A DNA stretch of 14,034 nucleotides from Methanobacteriota archaeon. Its GTDB lineage: Archaea; Methanobacteriota; Methanobacteria; Methanobacteriales; Methanobacteriaceae. The DNA is taken from positions 1 to 14,034 of the forward strand of contig JAEZRD010000081.1 in the NCBI GenBank assembly GCA_023440975.1, written 5' to 3'. The translations under genes and the position numbers were made by a program. Positions 1-6,862 of the stretch are shown here, in pieces; the stretch's first letter is position 1; each line of letters begins with the position of its first letter. A model generated the notes under the pieces. The model ran no database searches and was not told the DNA's origin. It saw only the letters and a list, made by a program, of their open reading frames with translations.

Positions 1-119
<119 letters not shown>

Positions 120-560
120 GACAGAAAATAAAATTAATTATTGTAAACACTACGTTAATAATATACGTTAGAAGTACACATAAAAAAATAGACAGAGTAA
201 TAACACTTAAATTGATTAATATCTACATTAGATATAACAATCAAATATCACCACATCTACTAAACCAACATCAAACCATAATACTAAGTATTAGGTCCTC
301 ATCAAAAACATGTAGAATTATGAATCAATCAATAACTTGATTGAATTTATAAACATGAAAAATTTAGCCACATGTGGAAAAGCAGTCATCATAGTTAAAA
401 ATGTTAATACATTGTAACTTAAACCAACGCCATAAAACACATGGCACAACCCTTACAGAAAGTTACAACAAACACAAAATCAAATAGAAAATATTGCAAA
501 AAACTTTATTATACAAAAAATAAGAATTAAATTTATAATTAAATTAAATACATAAATACC
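120..560 (-). other. 16S rRNA operon leader region with small hairpins
   Basis: About 440 bases upstream of the 16S gene have no credible coding frame and no tRNA or SRP RNA that I can recognise. On the minus strand it should be transcribed as pre-rRNA leader. It holds several self-complementary stretches: an 8-bp perfect stem with a 4-base loop (325-332 with 337-344), a 7-bp inverted repeat around 279-293 flanked by CC/GG, a 10-bp palindrome CCACATGTGG at 368-377, and a 5-bp stem at 429-433 with 441-445. In archaea the leader normally supplies the 5' half of the bulge-helix-bulge processing stem around 16S. Its 3' partner lies outside the window, so that stem cannot be confirmed here. Confidence 0.55.
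325..344 (-). other. Hairpin in rRNA leader
   Basis: A perfect 8-bp inverted repeat, TCAATCAA and TTGATTGA, is separated by 4 bases. In the leftward transcript it would form a stem with a GUUA loop about 210 bases before mature 16S. It is followed by a TTTATAAA sequence just outside the right arm (345-353), so it could also be DNA-level structure next to a secondary promoter. Its role is unknown. Confidence 0.45.
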
Positions 561-580
561 AATGATTTATAAATATTTTT
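561..580 (-). promoter_or_regulatory. Candidate rRNA operon promoter (TATA box)
   Basis: The minus strand reads AAAAATATTTATAAAT, a good archaeal BRE/TATA match, about 445 bases upstream of 16S. Initiation would be expected near 540. Two weaker TATA-like sites lie closer, on the minus strand around 530-542 (TTATAAAT) and 345-353 (TTTATAAA). Which one drives the operon cannot be decided from sequence alone. The TTTATAAAT core is close to palindromic, so it could also be read toward the gene at 816, though that would give a long (~220-base) leader. Confidence 0.35.
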
Positions 581-815
581 AAAGTTTTATATTGATTTAA
601 TTTTTTAAAAAAATTAAAAAATAATACAAAACATACAAAAAATAATAATACATTTTTGAAATTCCCTAAATTTAAAAAAAATAAAAAAATAATCTGAAAG
701 AAATTAAAGAAAATTAAAATAAAACTAACCTTAAAACAAAAATTATAATAAATAAAAAATAAATAACAATTAACAAAGGTAAAAGAAAACACCACAATAA
801 ACAAAAGGGAATAAA
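581..815. other. A/T-rich intergenic stretch between rRNA leader and radical SAM gene
   Basis: This stretch is almost pure A/T with strong A excess on the plus strand. The only open frame in it is a Phe-rich minus-strand frame that follows from the A-richness and is not coding. A plausible plus-strand TATA element for the gene at 816 is AAATTATAATAAATA around 739-753, giving a leader of about 40 bases. I see nothing else in it. Confidence 0.4.
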
Positions 816-1763
816 ATGGATTTAAACAAATTTAATGATAAAACAAACATAATTAGAAAATATAACTTCCAAGAAAAGTCAGTTAAATCCATACTTAATC
901 AAAGAAAAGGTAAAAGACAATTATTTATGGAAGACTATAGTTTAAACCTTTATAACGGATGTACCTTCGATTGTATTTATTGTTACATAAATGGAAGCAA
1001 ATACGCGAAAGATACAAAAACATGTTATGTGAAATCTAATGCTAATGACCTCTTATTCCACCAACTTAAAAATAAAGCAAAAAAAGGAGAAAAAGCACTT
1101 TTTAATATTGGTTCAGCAGCAGATCCTTACATGAAAATTGAAAAAGAACTATTAATGACTAGAGAATTCTTAAAAATTTTAAATAGATTCCATTATCCCG
1201 TACATATTATTACAAAATCAGACTTAGTTTGTAGAGATATTGATATTTTAAGAAAGATTAATAAGACATCTATACTACCTGAGGAATTAGAAAATAAGAT
1301 TGATGAGAAAGTGATTATATCCTTTTCATTTAGTACAATTTATGATAATGTTGCAAAAATTTTTGAACCTTATGCACCTAAACCAAGTAAACGACTAAAA
1401 GCTATAAAAAAACTTAAAGATGAAGGTTTTAGAGTGGGAATTGCTTTTATGCCAATTTTACCTTTTATTACAGATAGTGATGAAGTTTTAAAAGAAACAA
1501 TTAGTAAATTTAATGATTATAATGTTGACTATATTCTACCTGGTGCATTAACTCTTTATGGTAAAGAGAAAAATGATTCTCGATGTAAGTATTTAAGTAT
1601 AATAAAAGAGTTTTATCCTCAATATTATGAGGGAACTAAAAAATTGTTTGAAAATAATAGGGGTAAAGTTTTGGAATATCCTCATAAATTTTATCAAGAA
1701 GATCTTTTAAAAAGAGTTGAAATTATTTCTAGAGATTATGGAATTGGAAATCTTTTATACTAG
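816..1763 (+). CDS. Radical SAM protein, spore photoproduct lyase-like (COG1533 type)
   Basis: This 315-residue protein carries the radical SAM [4Fe-4S] motif C49-x3-C53-x2-C56 in the context NGCTFDCIYCY. A second block, GSAADPYMKIEKELLMTREF (about 99-118), then ITKSDLVCRD (131-141), matches the DPY...E...TR and TKS...RD signatures of the SplB-like/COG1533 family, often annotated 'DNA repair photolyase'. C139 sits inside the TKS-x4-RD block. Radical SAM enzymes use SAM and an Fe-S cluster to make a 5'-deoxyadenosyl radical; the substrate of archaeal members of this branch is not established. The ATG at 816 follows AAAGGGA (804-810) at 5 bases, and the length fits the family. The gene stands alone: the rRNA operon diverges from it and mer converges on it. 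True spore photoproduct lyase activity is unlikely in a non-sporulating archaeon. Confidence 0.82.
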   Translation: MDLNKFNDKTNIIRKYNFQEKSVKSILNQRKGKRQLFMEDYSLNLYNGCTFDCIYCYINGSKYAKDTKTCYVKSNANDLLFHQLKNKAKKGEKALFNIGSAADPYMKIEKELLMTREFLKILNRFHYPVHIITKSDLVCRDIDILRKINKTSILPEELENKIDEKVIISFSFSTIYDNVAKIFEPYAPKPSKRLKAIKKLKDEGFRVGIAFMPILPFITDSDEVLKETISKFNDYNVDYILPGALTLYGKEKNDSRCKYLSIIKEFYPQYYEGTKKLFENNRGKVLEYPHKFYQEDLLKRVEIISRDYGIGNLLY

Positions 1764-1873
1764 TTTTATTATTGTTAGAAAAAATAGGGTGTATAATAAT
1801 ATTATATATTAATTATTAATTTTATGATTTAAAAAAAAAGTAAAGAAAAAGAAAAAAATAAAGGATAAGATAT
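1764..1873. terminator. Convergent intergenic region with oligo-T termination tract for mer
   Basis: This 110-base gap separates two convergent stop codons. On the minus strand it reads as several oligo-T runs immediately after the mer stop (T runs opposite A runs at 1831-1839, 1846-1850 and 1852-1858). That is the usual archaeal termination signal and suits a highly expressed gene. The plus-strand side has only short T runs (TTTTATT just after the stop at 1763). No stable GC hairpin is visible. Confidence 0.5.
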
Positions 1874-2839
1874 TTACATCTTATCGATTACTTCTCCTAA
1901 TAATTTAATAGATTCTTCTTTATCTTTACCTATTGGGGAACCTGCTACGTATTGGGTTACTCCCATATCAGCTAAAGCTTCTATCTTAGGTACAAATTCA
2001 TCAGGTGTACCACATATGGAGAATGCATCTAATGCTGCATCATCGATTAAGCCTATTGCTCCACCGAAGTCTCCTTTACCTAAGCATTCACCACATTTTT
2101 CATTGAATCCTTCAGGTAATCCGTGTCTTTCAATAACCATTGGAGGTGCTCCTGCTGCAATAAATGCTACTACGATTTTAGCTGCATTTTTAGCTTTTTC
2201 AGAGTCAGTACCAATAGAAGTGGAAGTATAAGCTGCTACATCGAAATCTGCTATGTTTTTACCTGCAGCTTCGACACCTTTTTTGATCATAGGAATTGCT
2301 GCTTCGAAATCTTTAGGGTTAGATGCGTTGATTAAACAACCGTCAGCTATTTCTCCTGCAGTTTCGAGCATTTTTGGTCCTTGTGCACCCATATACATTG
2401 GGATTGCTGCTTGGACAGCTTTTGCACCTTGTAAAGCTGCACCAGTTTCAGTAGATTCACCAGCAGTTAAAGCTTTAACTTCTGCAATAGCGTTCTTTAC
2501 AGTGCTTACAGGTTTTGTCCATTCAATACCTAAAGCATCGAAAGTTGCTTTGTCCCCAGGTCCAATACCAAAGGTAGCTCTTCCATCAGATAATTCATCA
2601 ATAGTTGCAATTGCACTTGCAGATATTGCTGGACTACGTACATATGGATTAGTTACACCAGGTCCTAATTTAATAGTGGATGTTTCATTAGCAATTAATG
2701 CTAAAGTTTCATATACATTTTTGTTGTTGTAGTGGTCTGTTACCCAGACATATTCGAATCCTACATCTTCAGCTAATTTTACCATTTTTACTATATTGTC
2801 TATAGGTTCATTTGGAACAAATTCAATACCAAATTTCAT
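1874..2839 (-). CDS. mer: 5,10-methylenetetrahydromethanopterin reductase (F420-dependent)
   Basis: Mer catalyses the reversible reduction of methylene-H4MPT to methyl-H4MPT with reduced F420, in the cytoplasm. The 321-residue protein is full length and of luciferase-like (alpha/beta)8 type. The start MKFGIEFVPNEP, the block VWVTDHYNN (31-39), KLGPGVTNPYVRSP (57-70; this family has a non-prolyl cis peptide in this region, here probably G61-V62) and GRATFGIGPGDKATFDALGI (86-105) are diagnostic. The start is fixed by GGTGAT (2845-2850), 5 bases before ATG. Codons are less A/T-extreme than in the neighbours, as expected for a highly expressed gene. Methanosphaera is known to reduce methanol with H2 and cannot make methane from CO2, so there Mer may mainly link methyl and methylene C1 pools for biosynthesis. 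That role is inference. Confidence 0.97.
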   Translation of the reverse strand: MKFGIEFVPNEPIDNIVKMVKLAEDVGFEYVWVTDHYNNKNVYETLALIANETSTIKLGPGVTNPYVRSPAISASAIATIDELSDGRATFGIGPGDKATFDALGIEWTKPVSTVKNAIAEVKALTAGESTETGAALQGAKAVQAAIPMYMGAQGPKMLETAGEIADGCLINASNPKDFEAAIPMIKKGVEAAGKNIADFDVAAYTSTSIGTDSEKAKNAAKIVVAFIAAGAPPMVIERHGLPEGFNEKCGECLGKGDFGGAIGLIDDAALDAFSICGTPDEFVPKIEALADMGVTQYVAGSPIGKDKEESIKLLGEVIDKM

Positions 2840-2844
2840 TTATT

Positions 2845-2850
2845 ATCACC
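2845..2850 (-). promoter_or_regulatory. Ribosome binding site of mer
   Basis: The minus strand reads GGTGAT-AATAA-ATG, a full match to the core of the methanogen anti-SD sequence. It fixes the mer start. Confidence 0.85.
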
Positions 2851-2864
2851 ATGTTAAATTATAT

Positions 2865-2887
2865 ACAAGTACTTATAAAGTATTTGT
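2865..2887 (-). promoter_or_regulatory. Imperfect inverted repeat at the predicted mer transcription start
   Basis: ACAAGTAC (2865-2872) and GTATTTGT (2880-2887) are inverted copies with one mismatch, separated by TTATAAA. The element lies where transcription from the TATA box at about 2908-2919 would begin, so it could be an operator. Alternatively, the central TTATAAA may itself be a proximal TATA box with a very short leader. Confidence 0.35.
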
Positions 2888-2904
2888 TATTAGAAAAATA
2901 TCGA

Positions 2905-2922
2905 AACATTTATATATGTAAA
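2905..2922 (-). promoter_or_regulatory. Predicted mer TATA box
   Basis: The minus strand reads TTTACATATATAAATG. ATATATAAAT is a good archaeal TATA element about 70 bases before the ATG. It predicts initiation near 2885 and a leader of roughly 45 bases containing the ribosome binding site. Confidence 0.55.
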
Positions 2923-2935
2923 ATTATGTTGAATG

Positions 2936-2951
2936 TTTTTATAATATAAAT
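2936..2951 (+). promoter_or_regulatory. Predicted TATA box of the RaSEA-like gene
   Basis: TTTTTATAATATAAAT lies about 75 bases before the ATG at 3021, on the strand opposite to the mer TATA box and about 30 bases from it. The divergent pair of genes therefore shares a compact ~180-base promoter region. Confidence 0.45.
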
Positions 2952-3020
2952 CAAATAGATAGTAACTAATTAAACAATTATTAATCAATAAATTACTAAA
3001 AAACAAGGGATTTCAGACTT

Positions 3021-4115
3021 ATGGAAATAAGAGAACTAACAAAAGAAATAAGAGACAATGCTATTGAAAGAACACAACCTAAAGATTTAGAATATTTAGC
3101 AACAAGTTGGTATCAAGAAGACTTATTATACTCTGGAAAAGGAAAAACCATATTTTTAATATTACCTACACCAGGTTGTAGTTGGGCTCTTGGCCCAAGT
3201 GGCGGATGTACCATGTGCAGTTATATTCATGATTGTTACTTAAAACCTATCGAAAATGATAAAATCATAGAATTATTCCAAAACCAAATGGATAGACATG
3301 CTGAAGAGGTTAAAGAAGATTTTAATAATGGAGAAAAGATAGCTATTAAATTATTTGCATCTGGAAGCTTTTTTAATCCTGAAGAACTTCCAACAGAAGC
3401 AAGAGATAAAATTTTACAAACTATAGCAGACAGTGAAGAAATTAGTGAAGTTGTAGTTGAATCAAGACCAGAATACATTACAAAAGAAAGAATAGATGAA
3501 ATTTGTAAAATATTAAATGGAAAACTCTTCGAAATAAGTATAGGCTTAGAAACTGTTAATGAAGAAACTAGATTAGAGAAAATCAATAAAGGTTTTTCAC
3601 TTAAAACTTATCAAAAAGCTATCAACATTATTAATGAAGCCAAAAAAGATTATAATATCAAAAGCAAAGCTTATGTTTTTGTAAAACCCATATTAACTAG
3701 TGAAAGAGAAGCTATTGATGAAGCAATAAGCACTGCAGAATATGTTGAAAGTATTGGTGTAGATCGAATAAGTTGTTGTCCTGCAACCATACATAAAGGA
3801 ACATTAATTGAAAGATTATGGAGAAGAGGATCATATAAACCTCCATGGATTTGGACTACAGTTGAAGTTATTAACACAATACGCCAAAATGTAAAAATTC
3901 CTGCCTTAATGGATACATCAGGTTTTGGATCTAGAAGAGGACCATATAACTGTAAAAAATGTAATAAAGATTTAAAACATAAAATTATTAGCAGTAACTT
4001 CACACAATCTCAAATTTCACATAATTGTGACTGTAAAAAAGAGTGGGAAGCAGAAGTTAAATTTAATAACTTAACACAATCTAAAACTGGAAAAAAACAT
4101 TTACCATTATATTAA
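3021..4115 (+). CDS. Radical SAM protein, archaeosine biosynthesis (RaSEA) family
   Basis: The 364-residue protein has an unusual radical SAM cluster motif, C53-x9-C63-x2-C66, in PGCSWALGPSGGCTMCSY. With ESRPEYIT (147-154), EISIGLETVNEETR (171-184) and the C-terminal block DTSGFGSRRGPYNCKKC (298-314), this fits the COG1244/TIGR01210 family. That family includes RaSEA, which works with the lysine-transferring ArcS to complete archaeosine (G+) at position 15 of tRNA. A likely metal-binding C-terminal knuckle is C311-x2-C314 ... C336-x-C338. The start ATG is preceded by AAGGGA (3005-3010), a weak SD. No ArcS or other tRNA-modification partner is adjacent; the next gene has its own promoter. An alternative is another Elp3-like radical SAM role, but the motif spacing favours RaSEA. 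Confidence 0.83.
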   Translation: MEIRELTKEIRDNAIERTQPKDLEYLATSWYQEDLLYSGKGKTIFLILPTPGCSWALGPSGGCTMCSYIHDCYLKPIENDKIIELFQNQMDRHAEEVKEDFNNGEKIAIKLFASGSFFNPEELPTEARDKILQTIADSEEISEVVVESRPEYITKERIDEICKILNGKLFEISIGLETVNEETRLEKINKGFSLKTYQKAINIINEAKKDYNIKSKAYVFVKPILTSEREAIDEAISTAEYVESIGVDRISCCPATIHKGTLIERLWRRGSYKPPWIWTTVEVINTIRQNVKIPALMDTSGFGSRRGPYNCKKCNKDLKHKIISSNFTQSQISHNCDCKKEWEAEVKFNNLTQSKTGKKHLPLY

Positions 4116-4138
4116 AGGAAAAACTTTTTATTACTTAA

Positions 4139-4158
4139 TTTAAAAATATTTATATATA
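4139..4158 (+). promoter_or_regulatory. TATA box of the HdeD-like gene
   Basis: AAAAATATTTATATATAG is an excellent archaeal BRE/TATA sequence. Its centre is only about 32 bases before the TTG start, which would put initiation close to or within the SD sequence at 4170-4175. A very short leader, or use of an upstream start, must be considered. Confidence 0.5.
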
Positions 4159-4169
4159 GTTTATTATTT

Positions 4170-4175
4170 AGGAGG
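4170..4175 (+). promoter_or_regulatory. Strong ribosome binding site deciding a TTG start
   Basis: AGGAGG is followed by 9 bases and then TTG. It is the strongest SD in the window and supports the TTG at 4185 over any later ATG; the next Met in frame is at residue 20, already inside the first membrane helix. Confidence 0.75.
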
Positions 4176-4184
4176 TTTACAATT

Positions 4185-4667
4185 TTGAAAAGTGAATCTA
4201 TTAGTATTATAGCCATAATTTTAGGAGTTATAATTATTGCTTTTCCAATGTTTGGAATTATTGGTGCAAGCAGTATTTTAGGTTTATCTATTCTATTAAT
4301 GAGTATCTTTTTACTTGTTACTGGTGTATCTGAAATAGAATACAGTAAGACTAAAAGTGTCCTTTATATCATTTTAGGTATTGTAATGTTGATTCTTGCT
4401 TTAGGTTTAATATTTAACCCTAGTTTATTTGCATTCTTAGCAGCATTAACTATTTATCTCGCAGGTCTTTTCCTAATCCTTATTGGATTAATAATTCTTG
4501 TTACAAGCAGAGAAACACGTTATGGATTTTGGATTGGAATTATTGCTATTATTCTTGGTTTATTATATATCGTTATAGGAACTTATGTGCAAAATCCGGT
4601 TATACTTGGAACATTAATAGGAATATGGTTAATCTTAACTGGTATATTAACATTATTAGATAAATAA
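4185..4667 (+). CDS. Small six-helix membrane protein, HdeD/DUF308-like
   Basis: The 160-residue protein is almost entirely hydrophobic. It has six predicted membrane segments in three hairpin pairs: about 7-25, 30-48, 57-77, 82-107, 113-132 and 138-157. Short polar linkers lie near 49-56 (EIEYSKTK) and 108-113 (SRETRY). Each pair has a similar shape: G-rich helix, a turn with Asn/Pro (LIFNPSLF, YVQNPVIL), then a helix ending in a Gly-x-x-x-[Ile/Leu] pattern such as LLVTGVSEI, LILIGLIIL or LILTGILTL. This threefold pattern is typical of the DUF308/HdeD family, whose Escherichia coli member is linked to acid resistance; the molecular function of archaeal members is unknown. It has a TTG start, and oligo-T tracts follow the gene. 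It appears monocistronic. Confidence 0.6.
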   Translation: MKSESISIIAIILGVIIIAFPMFGIIGASSILGLSILLMSIFLLVTGVSEIEYSKTKSVLYIILGIVMLILALGLIFNPSLFAFLAALTIYLAGLFLILIGLIILVTSRETRYGFWIGIIAIILGLLYIVIGTYVQNPVILGTLIGIWLILTGILTLLDK

Positions 4668-4699
4668 AATGTGATTATTTATCTATAAAAAAAAATTGA

Positions 4700-4769
4700 C
4701 TTAAAATTTTTTTTAATAAATCTATTATAATATGGATTTATTCTTTTTTTACTAATTTTATTTTTTTTT
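4700..4769 (+). terminator. Oligo-T terminator tracts between HdeD-like and TmcAL-like genes
   Basis: Three T runs (8 at 4707-4714, 7 at 4744-4750, 9 at 4761-4769) lie downstream of the stop at 4667, typical of archaeal intrinsic termination. The last two are very close to the next start at 4796. The promoter of that gene (candidate TATTATAATATGG, about 4723-4735) would therefore have to initiate among or after the T runs. Confidence 0.5.
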
Positions 4770-4795
4770 AATTTATAAAAAGGAAATTTTATAAA

Positions 4796-6103
4796 ATGAT
4801 TGTAATTAGTGCAGATTTTGACCCAATACACTTGGGGCATAAAAAATTAATTGAAAAAGGAAAAGATATAGCTGAAGAAAATGGTGATGAGCTTGTAGTA
4901 TACCTTAATACAGGTTTCAGTGCAAACCATGCCCCATGTTTCTGTAGTTATGAAGTTCGTTCTGAAATGGCTATTAAAGCTGGAGCAGATCGTACAGTAC
5001 CTATTGAAGGATTACATCATAGACTTAATTTATCTTACAGTGTACCTGTTCGTTTAGCTCAGATGATAGAGGATGGTGCAGTGGATTATGTTACTGCTGC
5101 AAATGTGGATCCATTAAAAATCAAAAAGCTTAGTGAACGTTATGCTCCTAATGGGACAAGTATAGGTATTCCACGTAATCTTCCTAATCGTAATGTGATT
5201 AGATGGTATTCTGTGAATGAATTCTTAAAAGGTAAATACGGGCATAATATGAGATTCCATATTATTCCTGAATTAGAACATGATGGTAAAATTAGTGGGC
5301 GTTTTATAAGAAAATCTATTATTGAAAATAATATGGAAATTCCTGATGAAATCTGTGAATTATTACCTGAGACTACTATTCATATTCTTGAACGTGAAAG
5401 TAAGAAAGGTACTCTTAACCCTCAAAGAAATTATAGAAGTATAACTCATAAGATGAACACATATTCTAGAGGTAGTTTAAGTAATATTGCTTATCTTAAT
5501 GCTAAAGCAGTTAATGCTATTATTGATGGTAGACAGTATAGTGATCCTGAGAGTATTTGGGCAGTTTTTAGAAGAGCAGATTATGGTCCTGTTCTTGCAA
5601 GATTAGCTACTAGTGCACTTGAAGAGGAAGTTACTAAAGATGAAGTTATTAAACTTATGAGGACCTATGAAGCTAAGGGTATTATTCCAGAAGATCAAAA
5701 AGTTGATAAAGTTATTCAAAGAGCTTACTATGTGGCTCGTGAAGCTGAAAATGGTGAGCTTGCAGTTGATGCTAATGAAAGATTTAAATCTGAGAATATA
5801 AAATTAGATAATGTTCCTTTAAGTTTTGATGGTGGTTTAAATATTACTAAGTTTGAAACTAAAAAACTTAAACGTGGATTGGAAAATCATAAGATTCCTG
5901 CTAAAATTTATGTTGATAAAGATAATATGATTTCTTGTGAAATTAAAGAGGGTAAATTTAAGATTAAAACTAATTTGAAGCTTCCTGGATTAAATGTTAC
6001 TTATTTACGTTATATTATTGATTCTCAATTTATTCCTGTTACTGCTGAAGTTGTTGAAAATGAGAGAGGTCTTAGAGTTAGAACTTATATTCATGATAAT
6101 TAA
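4796..6103 (+). CDS. TmcAL/YlbM-like nucleotidyltransferase family protein
   Basis: The 435-residue protein begins with a HIGH-type nucleotidyltransferase fold: ISADFDPIHLGH, with H12-L13-G14-H15 as the nucleotide-binding H-x-G-H motif. ISGRFIRKSI (166-175) resembles the second ATP-binding motif of this superfamily. VVYLNTGFSANHAPCFCSY (34-52), the GADRTVPIEGLHH block (63-75) and ELLPETT (188-194), followed by a mostly helical C-terminal half, match the layout and length of TmcAL (COG1323). In bacteria TmcAL activates acetate with ATP and acetylates C34 of elongator tRNA-Met. An archaeal homologue need not use the same substrate, so only the family is called. The SD is weak (AAAGGA at 4779-4784, 11 bases before ATG). 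The stop overlaps the stop of the convergent gene. Confidence 0.68.
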   Translation: MIVISADFDPIHLGHKKLIEKGKDIAEENGDELVVYLNTGFSANHAPCFCSYEVRSEMAIKAGADRTVPIEGLHHRLNLSYSVPVRLAQMIEDGAVDYVTAANVDPLKIKKLSERYAPNGTSIGIPRNLPNRNVIRWYSVNEFLKGKYGHNMRFHIIPELEHDGKISGRFIRKSIIENNMEIPDEICELLPETTIHILERESKKGTLNPQRNYRSITHKMNTYSRGSLSNIAYLNAKAVNAIIDGRQYSDPESIWAVFRRADYGPVLARLATSALEEEVTKDEVIKLMRTYEAKGIIPEDQKVDKVIQRAYYVAREAENGELAVDANERFKSENIKLDNVPLSFDGGLNITKFETKKLKRGLENHKIPAKIYVDKDNMISCEIKEGKFKIKTNLKLPGLNVTYLRYIIDSQFIPVTAEVVENERGLRVRTYIHDN

Positions 6104-6849
6104 AGTTCTTTGAATTTGTTTTTTGTTGCATGTGTCATTATTTGATTATATTCTGATGCATTTTTTTCGTTTAGGAAGTTTAATATTTCATTTAATTCTT
6201 CATTTTTTCTTTTTGCTGATTTTTTACTATTTTTTATTCTAGAGATGCTTGATTTTTTAAAATCTTCATTTTCTGTTATTTCTAAGATATTCCATAATTG
6301 TTTTGTTAGTTTGAGGTTTTCTGCATTGTCAAATGTTTCAATTAGTAGGCTACTTAGTCCTTTTGTATAAATGCTTCTTAGCATTTTTAGTGTTGATGCG
6401 TCTTCTATTTGATTGCTTATTACTTGTGTGGGTATATTGTTTTCATTTAAGAATTTTAGTTGATTTGCTTTAGGGCCTGATAGAAGGATTAGTGTTAGGT
6501 TTGTTACTTTTCCTATTATTGCTCCATCTATGAAGTTTTCGTTAAATATTGTTCCTATTGTTTGGGTGGTTTTGGGGTTTATATTGTTTAGGTCTAAGTA
6601 TAATCCTTTATAGTTTTTGTAGGTTTTTGCAGTTTTTAATGCGTTTTCTGGACTTGTTGCATTTATTAATAGTTCACAGGTGTTTTGTAATTCTTGGTTT
6701 GTTTTTAGTATATTGATTTGGGATTTTTGGGCTTGTTGGATTGTTTTTTCGCTTCGTCCTTCTATTGAAGTGTATATTTTGTGTTGTTTTTTTAGTTGTT
6801 TTGTTAATGTTTGACTTACTTTTCCAAAACCTATGAACCCGATATCCAT
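6100..6849 (-). CDS. NAD(P)-binding 6-phosphogluconate-dehydrogenase-like protein with DUF1932-like C-terminus
   Basis: This 249-residue protein starts MDIGFIGFGKVSQTL. G4-x-x-G7-x-G9 is the Rossmann dinucleotide-binding motif. A central turn DGAIIGKV (108-115) and a C-terminal helical region with EDASTLKMLRSIYTKGLSSL (149-168) fit the DUF1932 domain of the beta-hydroxyacid dehydrogenase superfamily, with K155 at the place of the family's catalytic lysine. The substrate is unknown. An earlier in-frame ATG at 6909 exists, but it would overlap the ccdA-like gene by 47 bases and has no ribosome site. The ATG at 6849 follows GGTGAG (6853-6858) and starts 13 bases after the upstream stop, so it is preferred. 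It is the third gene of the minus-strand operon. Its stop overlaps the stop of the convergent TmcAL-like gene. Confidence 0.75.
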   Translation of the reverse strand: MDIGFIGFGKVSQTLTKQLKKQHKIYTSIEGRSEKTIQQAQKSQINILKTNQELQNTCELLINATSPENALKTAKTYKNYKGLYLDLNNINPKTTQTIGTIFNENFIDGAIIGKVTNLTLILLSGPKANQLKFLNENNIPTQVISNQIEDASTLKMLRSIYTKGLSSLLIETFDNAENLKLTKQLWNILEITENEDFKKSSISRIKNSKKSAKRKNEELNEILNFLNEKNASEYNQIMTHATKNKFKEL

Positions 6850-6862
6850 TGTCTCACCATTT

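Noticed and set aside
544..804. 86-residue Phe/Asn-rich open frame on the minus strand upstream of 16S
   Set aside because: It follows from A-rich DNA (AAA/AAT read as TTT/ATT), has no ribosome site and lies across the rRNA promoter region.
2016..2732. Several plus-strand open frames opposite mer
   Set aside because: They are shadows of the unmistakable mer gene and have no ribosome sites or family-like sequence.
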